A stretch of DNA of 64,000 nt from Callipepla californica brunnescens (Eukaryota > Chordata > Aves > Galliformes > Odontophoridae): NCBI GenBank assembly GCA_023055505.1, contig JALIRH010000007.1, positions 16,970,273 through 17,034,272 of the forward strand. Reading direction: 5' to 3'. The notes below the pieces were generated by a model. That model saw nothing but the letters and a program-made list of their open reading frames with translations, was not told the origin of the DNA and made no database searches. Both the position numbers and the translations under genes were made by a program. Positions 49,659-60,632 of the stretch are shown here, piece after piece. Numbering within the stretch: the first letter of the stretch is position 1; every line of letters starts with the position of its first letter.

Positions 49659-52600
49659 GGCTATGCCTTCAAGATAGGGAACACAGTATACAGGGAACAA
49701 AGCTGAGTAAAATTAAGCATGGAAAATAGTCTAGAGGGGATGTTATTGAAATGACAAAAAATCATGAGTGGCACAGATAAGAGAGTGGAAAGAGGTTTCC
49801 CATCTCTTTCAGTACAAGCTCTAAGGTAAATAAAATGTTACTATAATAAAGAAATTTAGAAACAAAAGATGATTCTACTGCTTGCTAAAGGATATTGTGC
49901 AGGCTACAGGCCTATAAGAACAAAGAGAAGAATGGACAGGTACATGTAAGATAAATCTGTTGGTGATTGCTGATGAGTATGTAGAAGTCGCTCCTGGCTC
50001 TGGGCATTGAAGTACAATTGTGATGGACATGGAGAAGGCTGGAAGAGCATGGGAGAGGTTTACCCTCTCCTTATTCCTTCTGCATTTATCTGCTGTTCAG
50101 ATCATCTGTTGTAGACACGAAAAGTATAGCCAGGCAAGAAGGGGTTTTACAGGAGACAGAGAAGGACTGAAACCTGCCTCAATTAATCCACATCCCAACC
50201 TGAGTTTCCCTTCCAATAGTAAAGGCACGATGCAGAAGAATATGTAAATCATACTGTGAATGCAACCATGCCCACTTCTATCCAGGGGCATAAGATAGCA
50301 AATCTTGTGGGACACAGAGTTAGCTCAAGATGTTTTGCTCTCCTGGGCTCCTCATAATTTTCTGGTGGTAAGAGACAGTCTCTGGGCAGCTCATGAGAGT
50401 GAGGAATGGAACAAACAGAACACAGGCACGTAGATGTGTTTCTGTTGTACAGCCTCCTCATGTTCTGTCTGAGGGGCAGCCAAGGAGTCACACGGTGCAG
50501 GAGGCCTGCAAGGCAATGTTACAGTAGTAATGAAAGATGTTCATTACCCTGCATTACTATTACCCTCCTCAGTGATGGGAGAAACAAGTTTGACAGCCTC
50601 AACAAAATGAATCCACGTCTAAACCAGTTGTCTACCCGTGCAGGTGGATAAAATAGGTGATACAGGATTCTTCCTTGGCCACGCTTAGAAAAGCAAGAGT
50701 ATTACCAAGAGAGACATCTTTGGGATGTAAAGCTTAAGCTGACAGACAAGCTTCTGAAATTCAGAATGAGATCCTGAGCAGCAGTCAAGACACAATGCTG
50801 TCCTCAGCCTATCCTTTCTTTTTATCTGACTTTATACAAACACACACTGAGCCCACTAATTTTAATCAACTTCCTGCTCAGACTGTTGATTGCTGTGGAT
50901 TTTATTTTTAATTTCTATTTAGTTCCCTGCATGACATGCACTTCATAGAAAACCTAGGTATGCACTGTGTCTTGGATTCCAGGAATTAGGATGCTTAAAA
51001 CCTCACTGGCATCGAAGGCCTCCTTTGGCCTTAATATCTGTCTCATTTCTCAATATATGAATGGAAGTGAAACCAACAGATCATCTCACAGGATATTGTT
51101 GAAGATAACACCATCTACAAAGGGTAAATTATAAACCTCGAGGCAGTTTGATGTGTATCTAATGCTATCTGGCTTCGCTTAGCCTAATTGATAATTAGAA
51201 TGAGTGGGTGACAGCATTGCAAAACATCGTCATGGGACGAGCAGTATGAGAAAATCCCTTAACGTTCTGAGCCAGTACTTACAGGCACAGTTTATGGTTC
51301 CTTCTCGAGGCATGGGGCACAGAATTTTTTACTACAAAATGAAAAGCTAATATTTTTCCTGAGTTTTGTGAGTTTAGAGGTAGTATCCACTGACAGAAGA
51401 ACCTATTGTTAGGTTCACACAAAATTAAATTCACGCTGAACAGATTCAGATCCTTAGGTATGGCAGATGTGTACATGTTTCTAAAATTACAATGTTGATT
51501 CTCATATTTCAATATCGTGGTACAGGAGAAAATGAAACACCCCAAGAGAAAAGGAGTCCTATTATGCTGAAAGCAAAATGCCTAGGAATGAAGTCAGCTG
51601 GTGGAGCAGCATTACATTTAAAGGAGGCGTAATTAGGGCCTATGCTTTCAGAGGAGTACAAATTAAAAACTGAAGAGAGGGTCACAGCATTTTTCTGTCC
51701 CTGTAGCCTAGAATGTTCAATAGATCAATATTGAAACTGCCATGGTTCAATTCAGAATGATTTGGATAAAAAGTGCCTATGAATGAAGAGAAGCAAGGAA
51801 GAAGGAAGCATCCCACATCTAATTATTGTGAAATATCAGTTTCCTGAATTGAAAAGTTTGGTTTTCACTCCATTATAGACATTTCAATACCACATTATGG
51901 TATCCCATTGATACTATTATACTAGGAAATAAAAAGACATCCTAAATCTTAGTGCTAGGGACTGTATACCTTCCATGTAACTAAAAGAAGTTAAAACAGT
52001 GCTCTGTACCCATACAATTGATAATACAGACCTAATAAGAGAGGGAACTGAGATAAAATGACACCTTAAAAATAACAAATGACCAAAAGCAGAAATGAAC
52101 TGTGCATGTGCCTGTGTGAGTCTGCCTGGTATGGGATGAAGGCAGATTAAGAAACCAAAAAATTGTAAAATGAAAAAACAAATCAAATATTAGTGCGATA
52201 AAAGAAAAAAATAAGCAAAGATAAGAGGAGGCATGTTATAAACATGCAGACTGTAAAATGCAGCAAAATAAAACCAGGAAGTCTTATTTGTTCACTGAAG
52301 AGACAACATTCAGAGGAGCTAAGGGGCAACCACACCACACAAAATCTGCTAAAGAACGCGTTTTTTAATATATAATTAATTCAGTGGGTATCAGTGTTCA
52401 GTTTTATCACTGGATTACGTCAGACTCAAGAATATAGAATAGCCATGTATAAAAATACACATACAAAAGGGCCCCTAAAATACTAAACTGAAAGAATACT
52501 ATTAAGGTTGCAAAGTCAAACACATAACTATACCAGGAAATGTCAGATTAAAACTGCTTGTTTGAGTCCATCGATGGGATCTGGTATCATGATTCCACTA

Positions 52601-53746
52601 GACTTCCAGAGCGTTCAGTGCACAGAATGTGCATTAGTTCTTGATGAGCCTGGTATCTTATCTCCCATTTTGATCGATGTGTGTCTTCAGTTCTTATCTT
52701 ATCTTACATGATAGTCAAGCCATTGTCCAGTGACAGAATTGTTCATTTCTGCAGATATTTTTAATAATACACAAGTTTTTCAGAAGTATGAGTGAACTTA
52801 TCTTCACAGTAGTCCTTTAAGAAAAGATATGATCGTACATATACAGGATCAGATGTCATAAGGTCATTCCTTCATACAAATGCTTTTATTCCTTTCACAT
52901 TCTCTTCACTGTAACAAAGATTTTCAATCTGTTCACTTGGGACTTCAATCCCACCTCACAAGCTCACACTTTGCCTTTAAGTTCAGCCAGCTGCATTTCC
53001 CCACATTTTCCCAACCCTCTTCCATTTCCCAATTCCAGCTCACATTTTATTTAACAGACTGCTGATCTGCACTTTCTACTTTTACCTGCAGCATAATTAG
53101 CTAAGCATGCCTAGCTGCCCTGAAACCTAGCCTCTCTACAGTCTCCTTTGCTAAGCAGCGTGTCTGGATCCTCCCAAGTTTGTCCCACCATTCCAGTTGC
53201 ACAAGAGTGCTTGCTCACGTATACCTCGCTGTGTCTCCCCAGCCTTAGCTTCATCTGCTTTGCACTGACTTAGACTACTTTCTTCATCCTGCACCGTGGT
53301 GCTTTCTCTTCCAGTATGGCCATGCTGCAGGCAGCACAGAACAGGAGCTCCTTCCTCAGTTTTCCACCCAGCCAGTTCTAGGTTTAGCCTGGATTACAGC
53401 CGATAAGCACCTGCCCGAAGAGGCCATGATGTGGAAACCGCCTCTCTCCTGGCTGCCCTGAGCCAGGGCGGTGTTTTCACTCACTCGCCGAGGACAGAAA
53501 TGCAAACAGCGATGGGGACTGGCTGGAAGTCAGTTTCAGAGAGGGGAAAGAACTTAAGCGTTTCGTGAGACGTACGAAAACTACAGAGCGTGGAAAACAC
53601 GAGTCCTCACCGCAGAGAACTCGCAATAAAAACCAGCACAAGGTGAAAGAGCTGCTCAGCACAACAGCAGCCCGTCGCAGTGACACTCGGGCAGAGGCTG
53701 CCAAACCCTTCCCCGACGCAGCGAGCACCCTCCGCGTCCGCCCGGC

Positions 53747-53754
53747 CCGGAAGT
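53747..53754 (+). promoter_or_regulatory. ETS/GABPA-type site in AGPAT5 promoter
   Basis: CCGGAAGT, the core of the ETS-family consensus, 243 bp upstream of the start codon within the CpG island. Such sites often lie close to the start of TATA-less promoters. Confidence 0.5.
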
Positions 53755-53815
53755 TCCCCGCGGGCAGCGAGGGGCCGCCTTCCTGCCGGCGCGGCTCCTC
53801 CCCCGGCCGGGCAAT

Positions 53816-53848
53816 ATGGTGGCGGAGGCGGCGTCGTGGGAGCCGTGA
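53816..53848 (+). other. Upstream ORF 1 of AGPAT5 (10 codons)
   Basis: ATG at 53816 in strong context (A at -3, G at +4) reads MVAEAASWEP then TGA. If transcription starts upstream of it, this uORF would be expected to reduce translation of the main frame. It also overlaps a YY1-like motif, so the ATGG may be kept for promoter reasons instead. Confidence 0.45.
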
Positions 53849-53923
53849 GCCGGTGCCCGCCGCGCAGCTCCCTGCTGGGGGCGGCCGCTGCTCTCCTTCA
53901 CCCTCACCCCGCTCCGCCCGGCG

Positions 53924-53947
53924 ATGGGGCCGGCGGGCCGCGTCTGA
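53924..53947 (+). other. Upstream ORF 2 of AGPAT5 (7 codons)
   Basis: ATG at 53924 with G at -3 and G at +4 reads MGPAGRV then TGA. It ends 49 nt before the main start codon, close enough to limit reinitiation. Confidence 0.45.
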
Positions 53948-53958
53948 GCGCGCTGCCC

Positions 53959-53976
53959 ATGTGGGTGTCCCGGTGA
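53959..53976 (+). other. Upstream ORF 3 of AGPAT5 (5 codons)
   Basis: ATG at 53959 in weak context (C at -3, T at +4) reads MWVSR then TGA, ending 20 nt before the main ATG. It is probably mostly skipped by scanning ribosomes. Confidence 0.4.
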
Positions 53977-53996
53977 GGCCGGGAGCGAGCGGGAAG

Positions 53997-54215
53997 ATGC
54001 TGCTGTCGCTGGTGCTGCACACATACTCCATGCGCTACTTCCTGCCCGCCGCCGTCATGATGGGCACGGCGCCCACCTACGTGCTGGCCTGGGGCGCCTG
54101 GCGCCTGCTCTCCGCCGTCCTCCCGGCACGCTTCTACCGCGAGGTGGACGACCGCCTCTACACCATCTACCAGAGCATGGTGCTCTTCTTCTTCGAGAAC
54201 TACGCGGGCGTGCAG
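53997..54215 (+). CDS. AGPAT5: AGPAT5 first coding exon (lysophosphatidic acid acyltransferase epsilon)
   Basis: AGPAT5 transfers an acyl chain to the sn-2 position of lysophosphatidic acid and related lysophospholipids in ER, nuclear-envelope and mitochondrial membranes, on the path to phospholipids and triacylglycerol. This exon encodes residues 1-73, beginning MLLSLVLHTYSMRY and ending FFFENYAGVQ, nearly identical to the human N-terminus. It holds a hydrophobic first membrane segment and the family's DDRLY and QSMVLFFFENY stretches. The catalytic HX4D motif belongs to the next exon, which is not in view. The start is the first in-frame ATG, with A at -3. The frame is open 144 codons further upstream but contains no ATG there. 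The donor GTGAGC follows in phase 0 after CAG. Confidence 0.97.
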
Positions 54216-57200
54216 GTGAGCCGGCGGCGGTCGGGGGAGAGCGGCGGGAGCGGCGCTGAGCCCGCCCCCGCTGCCCGGGCACCCCCCGAGCTGCCCCCGC
54301 CCCCCCCCGAGCTGCCCCCGAGCGGCGGGGAGCGGGCTGCCGCCGTCGGCAGGTGCGGGCTTCGGCCTTTCCCTGCTCGCGCTTCGCTCTCTGGGGGAGT
54401 CACGCCCGAGTCCTGTCCCTCCCCGGGTGATGCTTTTCACGGTGTCCCGGTGATGCGTTCATTTTGCAGGTCGGAAGCTGAAGGAACGTGACATCAGTCA
54501 CGCGCGGTCAGCTGCTCGGCTGGCAGCCCACTTGCACGCTCGAACCACGCGGCCTGCTTTGCGCATCCGCGGTGCTGGCTGAACATACAGCTGGCTGCGA
54601 TTGCGCTTTGTACGTTTACATTAACTTCATGTTACTACACCTTCCCGCTTCTGTCATAGTTTACCCGCTGCCTCCGGTTTTGGATCAGTGACAGACTGTG
54701 GTTATGCAGTACATCAGAAAGGGGAGCACGAGGATTCAGGTTAAGAAGGCAGAGCTGCAGCGTGTCCTGCCTTACCGGACAGTTTGGGTGCAAGTAATAA
54801 TGCTGTGCTTCAGCATTTTCTCATCACAGGTTAAGCATTTGTAAGAATTACATATTTGTTTACCATTTGAAAAGCAAATGAGACTTCTAATGCAGTATTC
54901 AGAGAACAGTTGAGCAAATGACAGGTGCTTCCAGAGCTTCAGCCAAGCTGAGTATATAGAAATCTATCTGAAATTAGCATCAGCTGCTTGAAGGTAAAGA
55001 ATAAAAAGTGCGTACGCGTTGATTGGCAAGTTACAGAGCTGGTACAAATAGGTCCTTGATATTTGCAACTTAATTATTCATCTGCTGTTTTATTATATGT
55101 TTCTTTCAGAATCAGGCTAGGTCTCTGCTAATTTCTGCTCCCAAGCTGCAGCTGTAGGCCTCACTTAATAGCAGCTCTCATGGAAACCTGCAAAGCCAGC
55201 TGGAGAGAGAGAGCAAAATGGCACGCTTTGACATCACGTTGAATGGAAAGAGTACAAAAGGAAACTGAGGTCTTCTGTTAGCCTTCATTAGTTATTGATT
55301 GACTCAGCTTACAGCTCATGACACCTCACCCTTGCATCTTGTCCAAATTAGTTAACTTATGTCTTATTTAAAAAAAAAAAAAAAAAGAGGAACAGCTATT
55401 CACAGGCTGAGTACTTAGTGTTTTATCTCCCTTATTTTCTGTCTTTATTGCAGGCACTTTGATGTGTAGTATTGCACTTCAGTAATTAGCTGCTGAGTGC
55501 AGCAATACAGTGGTCTAATTCAACCTCTTGAAAGATGAGGGAGCAGAAAATCAAGATATAAACTGTAACAGGAAATGTGTTCAGATTTCCCACTAACAGT
55601 GTGCACGCAGTAGCAGCCATGTAGAACTTTTGATAAGAACTTTTTCACAAAAAACGCCTGTCGTGTTGAGGTACAGAAAGGACAATGATAACCAAAACAA
55701 ACAAAAAGGCATCGGTTGCCGGTCCATCTTTGTTTTCTTTGGTTACTTGGACAAAACTTGGTTCATGCAAAAAGAAAGGAGAGGCCAGTCCAGGTGATCT
55801 GTTAGAGCAAGATGGAAGTAGAAATGCTTTGTCAGTGAATGGCAGGTGATCTTGGGGTAGGTGAAATGGCACAGGCAGTACTGAAAACAGCAGGGCCCAC
55901 AAAACTAGCTTGGCATATGTCATAGGTTAAGATAGTAACTGAAACTCCGAGCTAAATAAAAACATGGAAACCAAGATATATTTATAGAGATGGAAGAGGG
56001 AGAATCTGTAAGATTTGTGATTCAGTTAATTGGAAGTATCTCCCGTTTGCTTCAGGAGGAGAAACAGGGTATCCTTTCAGGCCTTGCTGTGCAAACAGTG
56101 AGCTTGTTTCACTTGAAACTCATTGTGGGAAGTGAAGCATGTGTCTGAGTGTTTGAGGTTGGGATGGGAACCCAAGAGCTGCTTTAAAGTATTTAATTGA
56201 ATGGAGAAGTGTGTCATCATTAAACACAATCTCCTCTACGAAACATAAGAATGTTAACTTATATACCTTCATAAAAGCAGCTATAATGCTGTACCAGGGT
56301 TAAGACATCGTAGTCACTGGAAGGAAGACTTCAGCCTCTTTTTCTGAGGCGTGTTAATTTTTTTTTTCAATAAATAACAGTTTGTTGGGATCATTTTTTT
56401 GTGATTTTTCTCATTGAAAGTATCGCTAACGTAATGACTTCAGTGAGACTGCACAGTAGGATTACACAGGTGCCTGAAGTGATATTTTCTTAGTGCTGCC
56501 GCAGTCTTGTCCAGAACAAAAATATGTCTTTAATGCTGTGTTCTGTTTAGCACTTTGTCATCTTATGTTTAGTGCGTTTGTGGTTTTTCAGTACTATAGC
56601 ACTCCAGGGCTGTTGTGAATATTTGGGATGTCTTTTCAGCAAAACCACTGTTTGAAGATGTTTCCATGTGTAGTGGCAGCTAGTAGACCAAAAGCTGCTT
56701 TGAATCTTGAACACGGATTACTGTTTGACTGAATGAAATAGTAGCATATCTTGATTTTTATCTTATGTATTAGGAAATTAAGTTTCTGTGTGCCAACAGC
56801 TTTTAGTCCACAGTGTATTTAATCCTGCCTTTCCCTCACAACTGTATGCATGAGGATTTTTTTATTCTTTTGTTCTTCTTGACTTGGGTGTTTTTAGCTA
56901 ATTTCATGAAAACAAGAATTCTAGTTGGTGTTAGGAAGGCATTTTGTCTTCATAGCAAACACTTCAGTTGTGAAGTATAACTAAATAGGGTGATACTCTG
57001 AGCTTCAGGGCAGGAAGTCTTGAAACTGTAACAAATTCCCTTTCTCTTAAGTGTTTGACCTGAGATTTGAAATAAATACAGAGCTATAACTGTGGACTTG
57101 TACTGAGTATTTACATTGTAAAGAAAATAACTACAAGATGTCAGCTGTATTTTGAATTTTTTTTTTATTTTCTTATACTATAAATACTTCCCTGTCTTAA

Positions 57201-60200
57201 ATTTTTAGTCACATCAGTTAATTTTTTTTTCCCACCCAAAGGATTTGTTTTGCATAACCTAAATAGAACCTGAGCTAAGGGGGAGGTTGGTATAGATTTT
57301 CCAGTAATATTAGAATTCTGTAAGTGCATTACTGAAAATAGTTGTATTGCAAGGGCATCACGCAAGATTTGGCTTTAGAAAATCGAAGAACCAGTATTTA
57401 GGGTACATAAATAAATAAATAAAAATCAGGACCTGCCAGTTCTATAAATTAGATAAACTGGACAAAAACATTATGACTGTAAAACGATAAGTCGTACTGC
57501 GTGCTGTAGATTCGTCAGTGCAATTGCAGCTTGGCAAATAGCCACGTATTTTATTAAGGAGCTATAAATATATAAAATTAAACTATGCATGGCATTGTGA
57601 CAGTACTCCTCAACGGTCTCCGGGATTATAACGTCATAGCAAAGCAGCTCTGTAAAGGTGGTCTATTGAAAAGCGAGCAGGGAGAACGGCCTTGTTTTTC
57701 CATATGTTGCTTTGGATGCAAATGCCGTTACGCTGAATCTCACCTGTCCTGCTGGAAGCTGCGGAAGGTGCTACTATATCCTTTCCTAGGGAGAATATAC
57801 CAGATGCTTGAACTGGGTGTGAAGTGAGTAGAAAGTCTTAGGGAGCGCGGAGTGTTGATTTGATCAGCAATGTGGCAAAGCAGTTGCTGATGCAAACAGG
57901 TGCAATTCTTGTGCTTTGGAGCACTTGCATTTGTGCTAACTGCTGATTTGGCCCCAAGTTTCCAAGTCGCTTGTTAGCATCTGAGTAGTGTATTTGTCTT
58001 TTGTCTTTGCTGCGCTGGGGGAGTCCAGACTTAAGGTTTCAAACAGCATAAACAATTGCACCTTAGCTGTAGAATCTGAAAACTGAAGTAACTGAGAAGA
58101 TGCCCGTGATTAGGATGTTTGAAGGGCTGAAAGGACAAATAACTCAGGATGATGAATGCTGTCATCTCCCTAAGACCCTGAGCATCTCATCCCAGTTGTT
58201 GTCAGGGTGATGGAAATTTATGCCTGTTGTGTGTGTGCTCATTTCAGATCAGCTGAGGACTAAATGTTCTTCAGCTTTTTTTGTTGCAATTGTTTGATAT
58301 TTTGTATGGAGTGACGGTGAAGAAATGATAAAAGAAATCATCACTTGGACTGCTTCCTAAAGGATCATTTTACATCTGAAAGGTTTGACAGTTGTACAAA
58401 ATCCGTGAATTACTGTGCGTGGATTTTTTTTTTTCATTGTTTGTGTCAGCTCTCTTGCCGTACCCCTGCTTCCTTCTGAACAGGAATTTTTGGAAGTGGT
58501 GCTTTCATTAAAGGCATTATGAAATTCTGTTTTTCATTGTCATCGCAGAATTCTGGAAGGGCTGTTGGAATCAGATGCAACCTCAGTGTTGTTTTGCAAA
58601 GCTGTGTTATTTCTAACAGTGATTTTTGGAAAACACGTGAGATCCTAGCTGAGCAGTGAAACACACTTAGGTTTGTATTGAAGCTTGAGCTGCCATATTT
58701 CAACAAGATTGAAGACTGCTTAGCATTTGAACGTATGAAAACTTCGCAAAGACACTGTGCTATCCTGTAAAGTAAAGCCTGGGCTCCATGCTTGGCTTCT
58801 TTAAGAGAAGAGAATACAGGTGGAAATGCTTACTGTCACAGCCTTCAGCCTTGAAGTGAGAGTTAGGAGGCCTGTGTTTGTCTGTTCCCATTTGCTGGTG
58901 AGACAGCTTCTTTGAGGAGAAGAAAAATTCCTTTTCTAATTGTTTTCTGTCCAGAGATGCAACAGGGGCTGAATGCCCTCAGGATGAGGACCTAGATAAA
59001 TGCTTCAACCAGAAAGTTAGAAGGAAATGCCGCTTCTCATCCTTCTCTGATTGTGTTTGCAAAGAAGGTGTTGATAGTTGCTCTTTATCATTTTTGTTAG
59101 CCTTTTTCTATAGATGTGTGTGAGAGGTCTGAGCTCTCCCCTCAGCCTGCTTGGCTGACCTGGCAGCTTGGAGGCCCTGGGAGTGAGCAGTGAGAGGTAC
59201 TGGAGCTGGGATGCACAGTGCTGCAGGTAAGGCAAGCCCCAAGGGCAGGAGGAGCAGCCTTGGAAGGCTTACATCTTCCTTCGTAATCCTGCTCTGTGCT
59301 TTGCTTGTGGCATGCTTTGAAAGTAGCATGAATGGGCAACCAGCAGCTCTTGTAGGTGCTGCAGACACATTGTGAAGCTGTTAGCTCTTGGGTGGCACGT
59401 TGAGAAGTAAAGGTAATTGTAAGCTGTCGTTTGTCTAAGGGTAGAAGAAATTAAATGAATATAGGGAGTGTGATGAAAACTTGGGATTGGTGCAGTGCTA
59501 AGAGAGAAACTGAGAATGTAGTGTAGTGAATCATTTTTGAATGGTGAAATTCTGAAGGAAGACCTACTTTTTTGCAATGAGATTTCCTTGCTGTGGTGCT
59601 GGCTCCATGAAAGCAGCTTGCCCTGGCTCATCTCATTAGAGATTTCAGACAGCAGCTCTCTCCAGGTGTGCGTGTCTTTTATAGTATTACAACAAAGTCC
59701 TGTGTGCTATAGTAGAAGAAATTAAATGATACCTGCTAAGCCTAAGGGATGCTGCCTTCATACTGAAATGGGTATCTAATTTTAGACTCTTACATTCAGC
59801 TGTGGTGTGAGGCAACAAAAATAGATACACGAGGTATATAAGCTTTGCGCTCGTTCTTTTTTAGATTTTGCTGAAGATATATTTACATGAATCTTAACTT
59901 TTGTTCCAACTGCCTTTGGCTACTGCTGTGAAGGTGAAAATCCGTCGTGACACTGGATCTTTTGGACATCAGCTGGGTTTGTCATATGCTGCAGCTTCTG
60001 GCACAGGGACAATCTGAAGAGAATGTAGTGTGGTCATTGCATGTTCTCATCTCTGTCACACCTCCTGGTATTGGAAGAACTAAATGAGAAAACAAAAGCT
60101 GAGGTCTATTAGCTTTATCAGAAACAAGTTATCAGTTACCTGCACCAAAACTACTGCTGTTTTGGTTCATAATTTACAAGTTTTGTGTGGAAGCTTGCCT

Positions 60201-60291
60201 GGCATTTATTTTCTAATTGGCAAGTCACAATTGAACCTGAACTTTATGTCAGCCTCACCTAATACTGTCTTTGAATTAAAATTAATATTGT
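54216..60291 (+). other. AGPAT5: AGPAT5 intron 1, first part
   Basis: The intron begins at GTGAGC. Beyond the CpG island the DNA is AT-rich and CpG-poor. I looked for exon 2, expected to start with an ILLYG-type reading and carry the HQSTVDW-like catalytic motif, and did not find it. Simple repeats include A17 at 55370-55386 and an ATAA tetranucleotide run at about 57406-57425. No other gene was seen. Confidence 0.7.
54282..54320 (-). repeat. C-rich 18-bp direct repeat with G-quadruplex potential on minus strand
   Basis: CCCCCCGAGCTGCCCCCG occurs at 54282-54299 and again at 54303-54320. The minus strand therefore carries several G5-G9 tracts. It lies 67 bp after the AGPAT5 exon 1 donor. A quadruplex would form on the template strand, not in the transcript. 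Confidence 0.7.
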
Positions 60292-60539
60292 TGAATCATA
60301 GAATGGTTTGGGTTGGGAGAGACCTTTAAGGTCATCTAGTTCCATCCCCCTGCTACAGGCAGGGACACCTCCCTCTAGACCAGCTTGCTCACAGCCCCAT
60401 CGAGCCTCAGGGATGGGGCATCCACAGCCCCTTTGGGCAACCTATTCCAGTGTCTTGCCACCGTCACAGTAAAGGATTTCTTCTAATGTCTAGTCAACGT
60501 CTACCCTCTTCCATTTTAAAGCCTCCTCCCCTTGTCATG
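60292..60539 (-). mobile_element. CR1 LINE fragment in AGPAT5 intron 1
   Basis: A minus-orientation CR1 3' UTR: 'gaatcatagaatggtttggg', 'ctcagggatggggcatccac', 'gggcaacctattccagtgtc' and 'tcctccccttgtca'. It is truncated soon after the end of the UTR. Confidence 0.93.
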
Positions 60540-60540
60540 T

Positions 60541-60632
60541 TGTGTATGTTTACATTTTAAAAACAGCTATGTATGGCTTCAGAAAATCCTAAAAAAAAAA
60601 AAAAAAAAAAAAAAGGAAAAAAATGTGTATGT
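60541..60632. repeat. Poly-A (A24) segment flanked by 9-bp direct repeats
   Basis: An A24 run (60591-60614) ends a roughly 74-bp segment that is bracketed by TGTGTATGT at 60541-60549 and 60624-60632. The arrangement resembles a tiny retrotransposed insert with target-site duplication, but the inserted sequence is not recognised. Confidence 0.5.

Larger units (their letters stand above)
41341..53680. other. Intergenic region upstream of AGPAT5: no gene seen
   Basis: About 12 kb of CpG-poor DNA (three CpG in 42481-43020) with one small CR1 remnant and a few simple or inverted repeats listed separately. No ORF resembles a known protein or shows splice-bounded coding signal. Distal AGPAT5 regulatory DNA may lie here, but nothing marks it. 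Confidence 0.5.
53690..54480 (+). promoter_or_regulatory. AGPAT5: AGPAT5 CpG-island promoter
   Basis: A dense CpG island surrounds the AGPAT5 start. It is TATA-less, with an ETS-family core CCGGAAGT at 53747-53754 and a YY1-like ATGGTGGCGG at 53816. These are typical of housekeeping promoters whose transcription begins at several sites just downstream. The transcription start is probably between about 53760 and 53830, which is inferred. Minus-strand ORFs across the island, up to 184 codons, mirror GC-rich DNA and are not called. Confidence 0.8.

Noticed and set aside
53565..53996. In-frame upstream extension of AGPAT5 (144 codons)
   Set aside because: The frame is open but contains no ATG; it starts at a GTG. 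The human protein begins at the equivalent of 53997. The extension is Arg/Pro-rich leader sequence.
53477..54031. 184-codon minus-strand ORF across the AGPAT5 promoter and exon 1
   Set aside because: It is antisense to a GC-rich CpG island and coding exon, Arg/Ser/Ala-rich, with no family resemblance and no promoter or splice signal of its own.
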